The position numbers were made by a program, and so were the translations under genes. DNA of 64,000 bases from Apoda limacodes (Eukaryota > Arthropoda > Insecta > Lepidoptera > Limacodidae): the NCBI GenBank assembly GCA_946406115.1, contig OX291544.1:3038001-3102000 (forward strand), given 5' to 3'. Below are positions 1-11,317 of this stretch, in pieces. The number at the start of each line of letters is the position of its first letter. Position 1 is the stretch's first letter. A model generated the notes under the pieces. That model searched no databases. It worked only from the letters and a program-made list of their open reading frames with translations, and was not told the origin of the DNA.

Positions 1-149
1 GTGCATTATATACCTTAAGTCCGACTACAAATAGAGTCTTGAAAGTTTTACCTATTCTAAGCGGGAACAGTGTAAGGCTATGACAATGTCTATTGTTGTG
101 ATTGTCTTTAGAACTTCGCGTAGGAAATAATTGTAAGTCAAGTTTAACA

Positions 150-158
150 GTTTTTGCA

Positions 159-189
<31 letters not shown>

Positions 190-415
190 TGAGATGGTAA
201 CGTCAATATGTTGTATTTTTTAAATAAGTCACGTGCAGGTGTACCGTATGTAGCATGGGAAATTATTCTCACAGCTCGCTTTTGTAGTACGAACATTCTT
301 TACTACTCAGCTGCTGTACCCCAAAGCTGAATCCCGTAGCACATCACTGAGTGGAACAAAACGAAATAACATGAACGAAGCGCGCTCACAGGTAATATGG
401 CTGATTACCTATTAC
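150..415. repeat. Direct repeat copy 1 (duplicated LINE segment)
   Basis: This stretch repeats at 784-1029 with a few substitutions; the TA run in this copy is longer, giving 266 against 246 bp. Shared start GTTTTTGCAATGCCATATA, shared end GATTACCTATTAC. On the minus strand it carries the LINE C-terminal region. At 415 it runs straight into copia coding sequence, whereas the other copy continues into the LINE. Confidence 0.85.
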
Positions 416-783
416 ATTTAGATGTCCAAACAGCTTTTTTCAATAGAGAACTGAAAGAAACCATAAATATGCAAAAACCGGATGGTGATTGGTTTGGAGA
501 TTCTGAGAATGATAAAAATAAAATTTTAAAGTTAAAAAAGGCAAAATATGGTCTCAAGCAGTCCTCCAGACAAAGTTAGGACCATGTCTGTATACAAAAA
601 TTATCAAAGATCATAGAACCATTATTTCTCTTTATGTGGATGATCTTTTTTTTGTATTTTCAGATGATAGAGTAGAAATGAAGCGATTGAAAGAAATTTT
701 AAATCATAAATTTAAAATTAATGATTTAAGTGAAATTAAGAAATGTCTTGGTATGAATGTGAACATTGACAAGAAAAATAATT
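416..783 (+). mobile_element. Ty1/copia reverse transcriptase fragment
   Basis: Two adjoining plus-strand frames carry hallmark copia RT motifs: HLDVQTAFFNRELKE and KLKKAKYGLKQSSRQS at 415-577 (the family reads LDVKTAFLNGEL and LKKSLYGLKQ), then SLYVDDLFFVFSDD at about 628-670, holding the YVDD catalytic box, and a connection segment to about 780. The frame shifts near 578. Only about 120 codons of RT survive. There is no LTR, gag, integrase or RNase H. It lies exactly between the two direct repeats, so it looks like a transplanted scrap and not the remnant of an element that inserted here by integrase. Confidence 0.8.
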
Positions 784-1029
784 GTTTTTGCAATGCCATA
801 TATATATTGAGATGGTAACGTCAATATATTGTGTTTTTCAAATAAGTCACGTGCAGGTGTACCGTATGAAGCATGGGAAATTATTCTCACAGCTCGCTTT
901 TGTAGTACGAACATTCTTTACTACTCAGCTGCTGTACCCCAAAGCTGAATCCCGTAGCACATCACTGAGTGGAACAAAACGAAATAACATGAACGAAGCG
1001 CGCTCACAGGTAACCTGATTACCTATTAC
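784..1029. repeat. Direct repeat copy 2 (duplicated LINE segment)
   Basis: Second copy of the 150-415 segment. It is contiguous on its right with the upstream part of the antisense LINE, so this is probably the original position and 150-415 the duplicate, or the reverse if the copia piece entered during repair. Minus-strand translation gives LQKRAVRIISHASYGT. Confidence 0.8.
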
Positions 1030-1656
1030 CTACTAAGGCCAAAGCACGCACCACTCAGCTTGGTACAAAAGGTTATTTACATGTGTTTTCCATTCCAAGG
1101 CGAAATCAACTGTAATACCTAGGAATTTTGTGTGTAGGCGTTGCGAAACATATTCATCATTAATATTAAGAGGATGCGGTGGCTTAATTCCACGATTGAA
1201 GAGTAGAACTTGAGTTTTAGATAAATTTAGTAGCAGTTCAAACCATTTTTGCAGGGTAAATATGTCACACCTAATTTTGTGCTCTATCTCTTCAATAGAA
1301 TCACCGACAACAATATCAGCAAACATATATAGGTGACCTTTTACCACGTTTGGTAAGTCATTAACTTGGATAAGACAGGAAAGATTTGCAAGAGAAGATC
1401 CCTGCGGAACTTCCATATCTATACCTCCTTCCTCAGATTTATATAATCCATTTTCTAAATCTACAAACTGTTCTTCTCTTTGAAAGAAATTCAGTCATAA
1501 AATTTAGTGCTGGACCTCTTATTCCAGTATAGTTTTATATATTAAGCGATATCAACCTGAATACAATATGAAAAGTTTTGCTTAAAACTTTAATAAAAGC
1601 TGTATTTGAAATTAATAATTCAAAAATCAAACCTATATTTGCTAGAAAAAAGTAAA

Positions 1657-1951
1657 AGTATGAGTCAACGAAAAATTCTCTCAACAAAAACAAGAATTGA
1701 TTTAAAAAAAAAACACTAAAAAAGGTAAAAATAATCGTATCAAAAAATCTGTTCAAAAATTACAGTTTGAAGTTGGTGTTATGCAAGTTACGAGTAAATG
1801 TGTTATATAAACTGTTAGGGATATAGACACCAACTTCAAAATGTAATTCACTGATCAGATTTTTTAAAAAAATTTTTGTTTTCCTTTTTTAGTGCATATT
1901 TTTAAAGTCAGTTCTTGTTTTTGTTAAAAAGTTTTTTCGTTGATTCATACT
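1657..1951. repeat. Imperfect inverted repeat (arms about 123 bp, loop about 47 bp)
   Basis: The left arm 1657-1779 starts AGTATGAGTCAACGAAAAA and ends TTGAAGTTGGTGT. The right arm 1827-1951 is its reverse complement with scattered substitutions and small gaps, starting ACACCAACTTCAAA and ending TTCGTTGATTCATACT. The arms are AT-rich but have enough specific sequence to exclude chance. It could be a foldback or MITE-type element. I see no clear target duplication and no coding sequence; the minus-strand frame at 1535-1756 is low-complexity and unlikely to be a protein. Confidence 0.75.
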
Positions 1952-2299
1952 TTGGTACATAGTGAAGCAGTGGCTTAGAGATAAAAGTTCGTGATTACTT
2001 TAAGAAACTCATCAGTAAAGTCCTTTTTTTAGAAAGTTAAGATTAATGACAGTTGTAAAAGTGATTCAGTTGTTTATTTGATTTGGCTTCTTGTTTAAAG
2101 GTATTTTTCATAATTATAGAGTTTTTGACGTGATTTCCATGAACGTCTTACTCCTCGCACCGGCGGCGGCATACATTAAACATGTATTTTCGAAAGCTTA
2201 CTCTAAAATTTTAAAAGTTACGAAAGGAAAAAATAATTTGACGACAGTACAAACATATATGGTTTACTCTTCTCCTTTCTCGTGATCGTCATAGACCGC

Positions 2300-3520
2300 G
2301 CGGGTGCGCACTGAAAATAACACGTTCTGCGCAAGCCGTACATTAGAACTCATGCTAGCATCGAATTTTTTGAAGTGAAAACTTCTTTAGCGACGTTGTG
2401 CACTCTTTTTAGTATGGGTACAAATGTTAAACTCGCGTCAGGTCACGTGTCCTGATCGAAAATTCATAGAAAAGACGTAAAATAGCACTCGCGTCAGATT
2501 TATTTATATTAGGTTAGTTTTTGTGATGGGTAAAATATGATAAATTCGCGTCAGACTGATTGTCACATGGAAACCATAATGCCACGCCATAAAAATTCGC
2601 AGGACGGGAACCATAATGCCAAGCCTATTATAATTTTGAAGTGAAAAGCGGCGTTGTGCATCACAAAAAAATGATGGGTAAAAAATGTTAAAATCTATAG
2701 GACCAATAAAAAAAAAGAGGAAATTGGGTTGATGAAAAGATGAAAGTGTGGATTACACATGTTAAAATGTTATATCTAAGTTGTATGATTTTGAAGTAGA
2801 AACTTCAAAAAGGACAATTCATAGAAAATTCGTAAGACTCGCGTCAGAATTATTTACATTAAGTTTTTTATTTTAAGTATATGGCGATTATGAGAAGTAC
2901 CGCGAGATTAAAAGAGTACAGATTAAAATGTCACATAAACTACGTCAAAAAAGTAAATAAACAAACATTATTATTTATAATAATGAAAATGCGGATTACA
3001 CATGTTAAAATGTGATACGATACGATACGATACGAGGTGAAATAAAAGTTATTGTAGAGCATAGCTTACGTTACACTGGATAGAAGTTATATCTATGTGT
3101 TGACGTATCAATAGGTGATTTTATAGGAAAATAAATAAACAATCTTTATTTATTATGTTAGGCTGTGTCAAAGAAAATAGTCGAAAGTTAGAGGAGTTAG
3201 AGACGTGTGATAGGATAGAGAGCCAGTTCCATAGTAGTATTAGCATAGTAATATATTACGTTTAATATAGCTTATTACATTATTGAGAAATATACGTAGG
3301 ATTGCTCAAAAATATACAATAGGTCAAGACATATCTTGTGACATATTTGAGTTTTAAGCGCGAATTGTGTGTTAAGGACATTGGTTTCCTACAGTTAAAT
3401 ATGACGTATGAGTCGTAAACATGAGATTTATTTCTACGACAGATTGAGATGTCAAATAAACTACGTCAAAAAAGTAAATAAACAAACATTACTATTTATA
3501 ATAAATAAAAATGGATACGA
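2300..3520. repeat. Noncoding field of degenerate internal repeats
   Basis: No credible coding frame. Several modules recur. TCGCGTCAG occurs at 2433, 2489, 2546 and 2839, the first three 56-57 bp apart. GGATTACACATGTTAAAATG occurs near 2752 and 2994. A block beginning CTACGTCAAAAAAGTAAATA near 2941 recurs near 3459. A short ATACG run lies at 3013-3032. This looks like an old satellite or a non-autonomous element with internal repetition. I do not recognise the family. Confidence 0.5.
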
Positions 3521-3707
3521 AGTGATAGGAAGTTGTAGCTAGTATCGCTTTTGCCGGCACTACCGCACTGCAACTCGTTTTTTTTTTATTTGAACGAAAT
3601 AAAGTGTATTTGGCAGACAAATTAATCTTATAGACTTTAAACTTTAATTTAACAGATAAAAATCTAAACTGATGCCGAGTCTCAAAACACTATAAAGATA
3701 TGTAGAA

Positions 3708-4088
3708 TGTTGGAAATATAAGCACATATGTAGATCAGGAAATAAAATACTAAGCAGAATTACTAAGCAAGGCCTGACTACAACCTTCACTATTGCATCA
3801 CAGACGAATTTCTATATGCACGTAGTGAGAGAATCGCACGCGCTATTATCTATGTATTCAAGATACAGTTTATTTATAATTTAGTTGCTTCTAAACTCCT
3901 AAACACTCCAAAACTCCTAAACCCTGTCAACTCAGTAAACGCCTACTTAAGACAAACTGTTACTTTGTAAGTTACTCTGTTAATACTTTATTCTAACTTT
4001 GATAAAATATACAACAATATTTAGTTTTTCAGTGATTATTATTAAGTTCAACCTGCTGCTGGAAACGATAACAACCGCTGGCATTACA
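3708..4088 (+). mobile_element. 5' LTR of a Gypsy-type retrotransposon
   Basis: Starts TGTTGGAAATATAAGCAC and ends in GGCATTACA, just before a primer-binding-type TTGGTGAC. The TGTTGGAAATATxAGCAC start and the TTACA end followed by TTGGTGAC are common in insect Gypsy elements. A related LTR lies at 47091-47284. No matching 3' LTR was found after 6190. Confidence 0.65.
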
Positions 4089-4217
4089 TTGGTGACACCA
4101 ACGATTCATGGACCTCACCGCACCCGACAGCTGGCGATACAGCCGGTTACTTGACGTTACATTGGTGACCCCGACAGCTGGCGATACAGCCGGTTACATT
4201 GGTGACCCCGATGATTC
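4089..4217 (+). other. Primer-binding region, present three times
   Basis: TTGGTGAC occurs at 4089, 4162 and 4199, the last two extended to TTGGTGACCCCGA. The segment CGACAGCTGGCGATACAGCC is also repeated, and GATTCATGGA follows the first and third copies. A tRNA primer site normally occurs once, so the LTR/leader junction was tandemly duplicated. Confidence 0.6.
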
Positions 4218-6190
4218 ATGGATCTCGCTGCGCAGAAAACTTATATAGTTATAGGTAAACCCGTGAAGAACACGCAACTTTCGCTGCAACAAGGAAGAGG
4301 ACAGGACTACTGTGAGGTAGAGGCAACTTTCACCTGTACTACAGCAAGGAATCAAGCAGAAAAATCAAAGAAAATGGCACTACCAATTCGAGTCAAAGAG
4401 GCGGTGAAAACCAGAAGCCGAAGAAGAGCTATCAGAAATATCATTAACAGCATACCGGAATTCTAGACTAACCCAGGGTCTGGTTCATCCGTGCCTTGGC
4501 AGCATTAATCCCGCAGAATATGAGCGACAAACAGCAGTTTCAATAAGTCATAGCTAAGCTAGGAAAAGAAACCATACAGCAAGTGACAGACATCCTCATC
4601 AGACCGCCTCACACTAAGAAAAACCACACGTTGAAAAATTGATTATTGTCAGTATGCGGAAAGTCGTAAACCATAGAAGCCCAGAAATTGATAAATGATA
4701 TAGATCTGGGAGATCACATGCCGTCACTAAGGAACGCTGATACTATGGCAATGACGACTGTCTACAGCTCTACGAACAGTACTAGCTTCAACAGAAACAA
4801 AGAATCAAAACAAAATGACGGATGTGGCAGATAAAGCCTGGGAATATGCGAAACCCATGCATATATCTCAGATAGCACATCAAACACACAGTGAACCCGT
4901 CAGCACACAAGCATCAGACCTAGACTTAATTCTAGCAGAAATGGCCAAGCTGAATTGGAAATTGAATAGGGGAAAACCGATATTCCCTGAGTAGCCGCCT
5001 AATAATACAAGGCCGAGACAATCGGCTACGATTTTTGACTGACTCCTGTGATACATATTCGTCATCCCGGCAGAAAAGAGCTGATCATAGGCGCGGATTT
5101 CATAAACATTATAATTTGTTAGTCAACTTAGCAAATCGCAGGCTCATTGCCAAGAAACTAGGTTACAGGTAGAAGCTAATATTGTAAAATAAAATGGATC
5201 TTCAATGAGTATAGTATCTACGGACCATCCCTATCATGATTTACTTAGTCGTTTACCTGATAAAACCAAACCAGTATGCTTTAAGTAACCGTCGCGTCGT
5301 TCCGTAGTACATTACAAAGTAACCGACGGAGCACCAGTTTTTGCGAAAACCAGAGCACTCCCACCAGAGAAGTATATAGCAGTAAAAAAGGAGTTCCAAA
5401 TAATTGCAAGAAATGGGAAAATGTAGGCCATCCATAGGAGAATGGGCCAGTCCCTTACATGTAGTAGTAAAAAAGGATCGAAAATTGCGGTCATGCGGTG
5501 ACTATAGGCCACTCAACGTGATCACAAAACCGATATATCCGATACCGAGATTACAGGATTTTACCTATATGCTTAATAAAAAAACCATATTTTCGCATTT
5601 AGATCTAATCAAGCTTAACACTATATATCAATATGTAGTGTTAAGCTATAATAATCACGCTATTTGGTTTACAACCACCCTTTGGGGGTAGAACAAACAG
5701 GTGCAGAGCCTGGAACTTAAAAGCAAACGGGATTAATAAGCGACCCCACAGAACCCTAAAAGCAGCACTAATGGCGAAATTAGAAAGTAGAAACTGAATG
5801 GATGTATTGCTTACACTATTGTTAGGCTTACAGTCAACACCTAGAAGCGATGCACGTGTCAGCGCAGCCGAATTAACGTTTGGTACTTCACTAAGGATAA
5901 CCAGAGATTTTAACGGTACAAACCCGCACCAGTACATGGAAAATTACGAAATACATAAAAAGGTTCAATACATAAGGAGAATAGGAATGTCTTTATACAC
6001 CCTGATCATAAAAATACTAAATACGTTTCTATCAAGAGAGATGACGTAAGAAAGTCATTAGAGAAACCTTTCGAGGGACCATTTTTAGTTCAAGCAAAAC
6101 TTGAGAAATATTTCGATATAAAATTATCAGACAAAACCGCGCGCATTCCTATAGACAAGCTGAAGCCAGCATACGTACTTAGTGAATAAT
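4218..6190 (+). pseudogene. Gypsy gag-pol remnant (internally deleted)
   Basis: Broken plus-strand frames keep the Gypsy order. A decayed gag covers 4218 to about 4980 (MTDVADKAWEYAKP near 4815). A retropepsin tail near 5070-5190 contains GADF and LANRRLIAKK. RT runs from about 5290 (APVFAKTRALPPEKYIAVKK near 5330; then EWASPLHVVVKKDRKL, CGDYRPLNVITKP and IPRLQDFTYML at 5440-5580). The element then jumps near 5640-5750 into the integrase end: MDVLLTLLLGLQSTPRSDA at 5798 and VRKSLEKPFEGPFLV with IDKLKPAYVL at 6050-6180. The RT YxDD region, RNase H and the integrase catalytic core are missing, so a large internal deletion occurred. Many stops. Gypsy identity is firm; the lineage within Gypsy is not determined. 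Confidence 0.85.
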
Positions 6191-7080
6191 CTATACCATC
6201 AGAGAGTAGTTAAAATAGTAATAGCGATCCCAAAGATAGTTCGAATCAGCAAAAGTATATATTACAAAAAGTGCTATAATGTCAAAACCCACGGTAATAT
6301 TATGCAAATAATAGCTAAAATCAAATTAATTAGTAATTTTTTTATATAAATATTGTATAAAAGTTGACTGGAAGATATCTCATAATAGCCATATATATTG
6401 TATAATCGCCACAGTTCTAATGTTTTAAGTAAACCTCATTTTTTTAAGCACTAAAGGGAAAATATTCATAACATAATATTATAAATAAAGCTTGATATTT
6501 AGTTGACTTGTTACAACAAGAAAGTAATTCAATTTAAAACTAGCAAATAAACGTAAAATAAATCATATAGAGTTATATCGTAACATAACAGGTGTGAAAC
6601 ACGTAATACGTAAATTGTGTAGTAAGCATCGATATGAAAAAACAATAGATATGGTAACATGACACTGTGGTTAGAAACCGGCGTAGCCGTTGATAGCGGG
6701 GGTGGAGTAGGTGAAGAGGGGCAAGAAAGTCACCATTTTTATTTCAATTTAAACCTTATGTTCATTACATAAGGCTTACACGTTGATACTAGTGACATCT
6801 TGTGATGAGTAGCAGTACTTTAATTTTACATTAGACCCAGTGTTGTTCCTGTAGCGATATGAACAAAATTATTGATAGAATACTATGATGCTATGATCAA
6901 AAATATCTTCGGAAAATTCAAAGTCCTAACTAGCTATCAACACATATTTTTATATTATCGGTAGTAAAATCATTCCGAATCTATAAAATTGTTAATTAAA
7001 CTGGCGATTTTAGGCTTTTTAAAAGTCTAATTTAGTGAAATATACCTAAATTATAAATGTACCTAAATAATTTAATTCCA
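6191..7080. other. No recognisable feature
   Basis: AT-rich noncoding sequence after the Gypsy integrase end. I searched for a 3' LTR resembling 3708-4088 and saw none. Confidence 0.4.
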
Positions 7081-7473
7081 AGTGCGAGTCTGGCTCGCGC
7101 ACCGAGGGTTCCGTACTAGCTTATTATATGTTGATAGTTCTTCTATCATCAGATAAGTCTTATAGGTTTATGCCTTAATTATTACTTTTTTAATTTTTCC
7201 TATATTCGTAAAATCTTGCTTTTTGCCAAATTTCATGATTATAGGTATACGGAAAGTATCCCATAGGTTTTGATTTGTTTGTGAATACCGTATTTTAATT
7301 GCGTTGACATAAAAGCTTGATTTTTTTTACAGCTTTAATGGACTGAAGACCTTAGTATATAATATTAATTTCAACTTGATACCTTCAAGTGTTCCTGTGA
7401 AAACGGGTCTTGACAGACAGACAAACGGACAACAAAGTGATCCTATTTCCTTTTGAGGTACGGGACCCTAAAA
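7081..7473. repeat. Lepidopteran dispersed repeat with inverted ends (about 393 bp)
   Basis: Left end AGTGCGAGTCTGGCTCGCGC then GAGGGTTCCGTAC; inner TTGCCAAATTTCATGATTAT; right end TTGACAGACAGACAAACGGA, CAAAGTGATCCTATTTCC and GTACGGGACCCT. I recognise this arrangement as a very common lepidopteran interspersed repeat, but cannot name the family. The short ends are inverted copies of each other, as in a MITE. It is distinct in its interior from the element at 38171-38590, which has the same type of ends. Confidence 0.6.
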
Positions 7474-7644
7474 AGACATTGATTTCAAAAAAGCTCAAAT
7501 TTTGTTGAAAAATATATTTCTTAATTTCAAAACTAGTTATATAATCGTAGTTTTTAGATTTTTTGGACACGAAGTTTAAAAGTCAGAGGAGAAGGGACAC
7601 CATTTTTTTTAACTTAAGAAGCTAATAACTTGCAAAATATACAT

Positions 7645-8774
7645 CATCAAAGCATACAGAGCTTCTAAGATACCTAGAAGTACACGATATGGTCAGTGAC
7701 CGTCAATATGGCTTTCGCCACGGTCGCTCGACTGGTGACCTTCTAGTGTATCTCACACACCGATGGGCACTAGCCATTGAGAGTCAGGGGGAGGCATTGT
7801 CATGTAGCTTGGACATAGCGAAGGCGTTCGATCGGGTCTGGCACCGGGGTCGTCTGTCGAAGTTGCCATCTTACGGAGTGCCCGAGGGTTTGTGCAAATG
7901 GGTAGCTAGCTTTTTGTCCGGCAGACGCATACGAACCGTAGTTGACGGTAGTTGCTCTGATAGTATGGACATTAATGCTGGTGTCCCGCAAGGCTCTGTG
8001 CTGTCTCCTACGCTGTTTCTATTGCATATCAATGACATGTTGGACATCAACAACATATATTGCTATGCAGATGACAGTACTGGAGACGCTTTTTACACGG
8101 GTCGTGCAAACATCCCTCGTTCCGTTGTGGAGGAAAACCGCGGAGAACTTGGTGTACTCAACAGAGCGAAGCAGTACTTCACGTCGGGGCAAAGGTTGTT
8201 ACTTTACAAGTCGCAAGTTCGGCCTCATATGGAGTACTGCTGCCATCTCTGGGCAGGTGTACCCGGATACCAGCTTGGCCCTTTTGACTCGGTTCAACGA
8301 CGGGCTGTGAGAATTGTCGACGATTCCAAACTCACTTGCGGTATCGAGCCCTTAAGTCTGAGGAGAGACTTTGCCTCCCTGTGTGTGTTCTAGCGCTTGT
8401 ACGTTGGGTTGTGTTCTGAGGAATTGTTCGAAATGATGCGCACAGCTACTTTCTACCATCGCACCGCTCGCCATCGGCAAGGAATTCATTCTCACACTTT
8501 AGAACCTAAATGGTCGCGTACAGTGCGGTTTCAGAGAAGCTTTCTCCCGCGAATGCTTAAGTTGTGGAATGAGCTCCCTGCCAAGGTTTTCTGTAAGGAC
8601 TACAGTATGGAGTTCTTCAAGAAAGAAGTTATTACATTTCTGAAGGGTCGGCAACGCGCAAGTGATACCCCTGGTGTTGCAAGCGTCCATAGGCTACGGT
8701 GACCGCTTACCATCAGGCGGACCTTAAGCTTGTTTGCCACCTTAGTGGTATAAAAAAAAAAAAAAAAAAAAAAA
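7645..8774 (+). mobile_element. LINE family A, 5'-truncated ORF2 end with poly(A) (unit 1)
   Basis: The first frame, 7689-8393, has RT motifs FRHGRS, SLDIAKAFDRVWH, GVPQGSVLSPTLFLLHIND and YCYADDSTGDAF (YADD intact), then the C-terminal YKSQVRPHMEYCCHLWAG. A stop at 8391-8393 separates it from 8397-8702 (RTARHRQGIHSHTL, MLKLWNELPAKVF). Compared with the antisense copy at 11318-12449, about 250 bp are deleted between ENRGEL and VLNRAKQYF. A 3' UTR with ACCATCAGGCGG and TTTGCCACC leads to a 23-base A run ending at 8774. The RT fingers and any endonuclease are absent (5' truncation near 7645). Probably Jockey/CR1 group; not active. Confidence 0.85.
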
Positions 8775-9515
8775 CAAATCTAAGAGATAAGTGACCTAAT
8801 CTTCCTATACCCGCGCCAATTTTTGTTACACATATATACCCGCGTACGGATTCGCGGGCTGTTAGTTTGGAACCCATTTTTTTTCAAATAAGAATGCATA
8901 GGGAACCCTTCAGATCCAAAATAATCTGGCCATACCCAACATTAAGGATATTTGTTAAAAATGTATAAGAATGGACTATTTAGAAGTTTTTGTACGAAAA
9001 CTATTTTTTTAGAATTACGCAAAATGTACTATTCGAATTTTTAAACATTTTAGAGTTTAACGTTATATCTAAGGTCAAAACCTGTTAAGTTAGCTTTAGT
9101 ATAGAAATAATTATAGATCTCTATCTCAAAGTTTTAAGATTTTTAATATAAACTAATAAATAAAATAAACTAACACTAAAATTACTCAAACTTTTACTAC
9201 ATAAAACAATATAAATTATACAAGGAGCAATAGGAAACCTTAAAGATATTGACTGTTAGTCTCCAGAAAACAATACCATTTCATTGAACTTTTGCCTGTT
9301 ACCTAAACAATCTTTCGATTTTGCCAAGTAAAATAATCGTATGTCAATATTACTCGCAATGGTTTTGGTTAAAAGAATCACGTGATTATTTTCAACATCT
9401 TGGTTAAATTGGTAATTAGTTAAGTTTACAAAGATATCTTTTGCAATTTTATCCCTTAAAACGCAATTTAAAATATATTGTTTGCTTTTACCTTATTTCA
9501 TACGGCCGCCTGGCT
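8775..9515. other. No recognisable feature (unit 1; repeated at 22059-22799)
   Basis: AT-rich sequence between the LINE poly(A) and the P-like transposase relic. A short CG-containing stretch ACCCGCGTACGGATTCGCGG lies near 8840. The part nearest 9515 could be the 3' flank of the P-like element, but no terminal repeat is visible. Confidence 0.3.
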
Positions 9516-10735
9516 TCAAATCAATATGTTTTTTATAAGCCTTTCACAAAGGTTGCAAATAAAAATGATATTTTTTGAAGCATATGTTAGCAAACATTCC
9601 CCTCTGTCCTTACGATGAAGAAGTTTATATTGATCATTGTGTTCATCACTAATCATCGATAATACACATTCTTCACATTTTAATTTTGTAGATAAAAATT
9701 TTACAATAAATCCTGTAATATATGAAATGCGCTGTGTTGCAAACTCTGACAATATTATCAAATTTTCTGCTAAAAGTAATTCAGTCTCTTTTGAAATAAA
9801 TTGAGCATCGTCTTCATTGAACATAATATTCTTATTCGAGGTTAAATTTTTTTTTTTGGCATAAGACGAGAAAGATGCATGCAAAATAGGCACACTTTCT
9901 AATGCCACCAATTTGCCGGTATCACCTTCTATAAGTTCTCTATGCACCAATATTTTTTTATTATTGATTTTAGCTGTCTTGAGGTAGGAATATTACTCGA
10001 TCCTCCGTGCGAGCGTATGTTGAAAAATAACAACTCTAAATTGTCTTGGATTATTTTTAAAATGGGAAGTAAATTAATTTATCGGTTTCAATTAAATCTT
10101 TGTAAAGGTGAATAGCACTTTGTATATTCACAAGAACACCTAAATCCAGTTTTTCTTTGAGAGCGTAAAATATTTTTTTTTAACACTTGACCATCTTTTT
10201 TTTCACTGACCTGTAATTTTCCAAATAAATGGTGTACCTTTTCAAGCAATTCAAATATTTTATCTTTATTTCTAATAATAAGAGGCCGTTTAAAATGTTT
10301 TTGGTGAAGATTTCTTGAGTTAAAAACATCAAACAAATCGCTTATTAAATCAATAAACTCTGACTTACAAAATGATAAAGCTTCAGATACACTTTTACTA
10401 AGTAACTATGAATATAGCCGGACTTTCATTTTATTTTTTTCAAAGTTCAAATGTGAGTTACTTAATTTATTTCCTGAATGATACATTTCTGAGTTTTGTA
10501 ATTTATTTAGCAAATCTAAATAAACCTAGGACACTTTCTTTTTGGACCATAATGCCGTTTTCCTGAAATGCATGTAAAGCATTTATGATCAGCTTCAGCA
10601 ATTGACATGGATCTAAAAAAACTGCAATTTTCTTTGTTTTATCACTATCACTGTAGGGATTACCAAATGTGCTGATATTATTGTGTTCATTCGAAAAATC
10701 ACAACCCAAAATCGTCAGAGCTCTTACATTAACTG
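9516..10735 (-). pseudogene. P-element-like (THAP9-related) transposase relic (unit 1)
   Basis: Minus-strand fragments follow the order of a P-superfamily transposase. 10503-10709 has VFLDPCQLLKLI, where the family has DPCHxLKL. 10088-10336 has FDVFNSRNL and SQRKTGFR. 9990-10050 has QDNLELLFFNIRSHGG followed by NIPTSRQLKSIIKK, the family's QDHLELFFxxIR signature. 9516-9950 has the C-terminal LLAENLIILSEFATQRISYI, CEECVLSMI and NIIFICNLCERL. Frames are broken near 10080 and 10340-10500. The N-terminal THAP domain and inverted terminal repeats were not seen. The DPC-H residue is Q here but H in unit 2, so this copy changed after the duplication. Not functional. Confidence 0.8.
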
Positions 10736-11317
10736 ATGGTGATAACTAATGTGTGCGAATACTACTACTTACAGTGTTTTCTTGATTTTCTTTTATAGAT
10801 GTACTTAAGATGGAAAATTTTTGACCTAAATTCAAAGACAAAAATTTAAGACAAGCACTAGGTTTTTTTGGTGTATATATTTGGAATACCAATTTATCCT
10901 TATTCCTTGTATTAACACTATGTAGGTCACTATTTTAAGCAAATAAATGCCAATTTTTGCGTATACACACTATACAAGTGTAGATATAGTGGCAAGGAAC
11001 AGTTAAAATATCAATTCCCGTAAATAGTTCCCTAAGAATATGTCCCAATTTATAGATTGACAGTAATAGTTAGGTGCTCACCCACTTCTAAAGTACAACT
11101 GAAATAGTTAACCAGAAATAAGTACAACATATCTGTCTTAATTCAAAATATCTATTGGATGTATTTGATGTGACATTGAGTGTATCTTGAGATACGTTAT
11201 GAATGAACTGGTTAAAAAATTCGGAACCCATACGGCAAACAAGATATCAGCTGCAAATCTTTGAGAGATATTGGCACAGTGATGCCATATGTACGGATTT
11301 GTCCGTACACGTACGAG

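Larger units (their letters stand above)
1..1545 (-). mobile_element. Non-LTR retrotransposon (LINE) reverse transcriptase fragment, decayed and interrupted
   Basis: Read on the minus strand, short frames join in the order expected of a LINE ORF2 C-terminal half. GIRGPALNFMTEFLS is near 1500, EVPQGSSL near 1400, LYMFAD near 1320, KFLGITVDFALEWKTHVNNL near 1100, YGIQLWGTAAE and LQKRAVRIISHASYGT in 784-1000, and HSLTLFPLRIGKTFKTLF in 1-100, running off the left edge. The family's catalytic FADD box reads FAD followed by Ile, so one aspartate is lost. Stops and frameshifts make it a dead copy. The continuation jumps from 784 to 149, because 150-783 is an insert made of a copia fragment plus a second copy of part of the LINE. 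The clade (Jockey, CR1 or a relative) is not resolved. Confidence 0.8.

Noticed and set aside
1535..1756. Minus-strand frame of 73 codons rich in Phe, Leu and Ile
   Set aside because: It lies in low-complexity AT sequence and mostly in one arm of the inverted repeat; it looks like a membrane protein only because TTT and ATT codons abound.
5253..5512. Minus-strand frames of 60 and 66 codons over the Gypsy RT
   Set aside because: Shadows of the sense RT frame, whose motifs are unambiguous.
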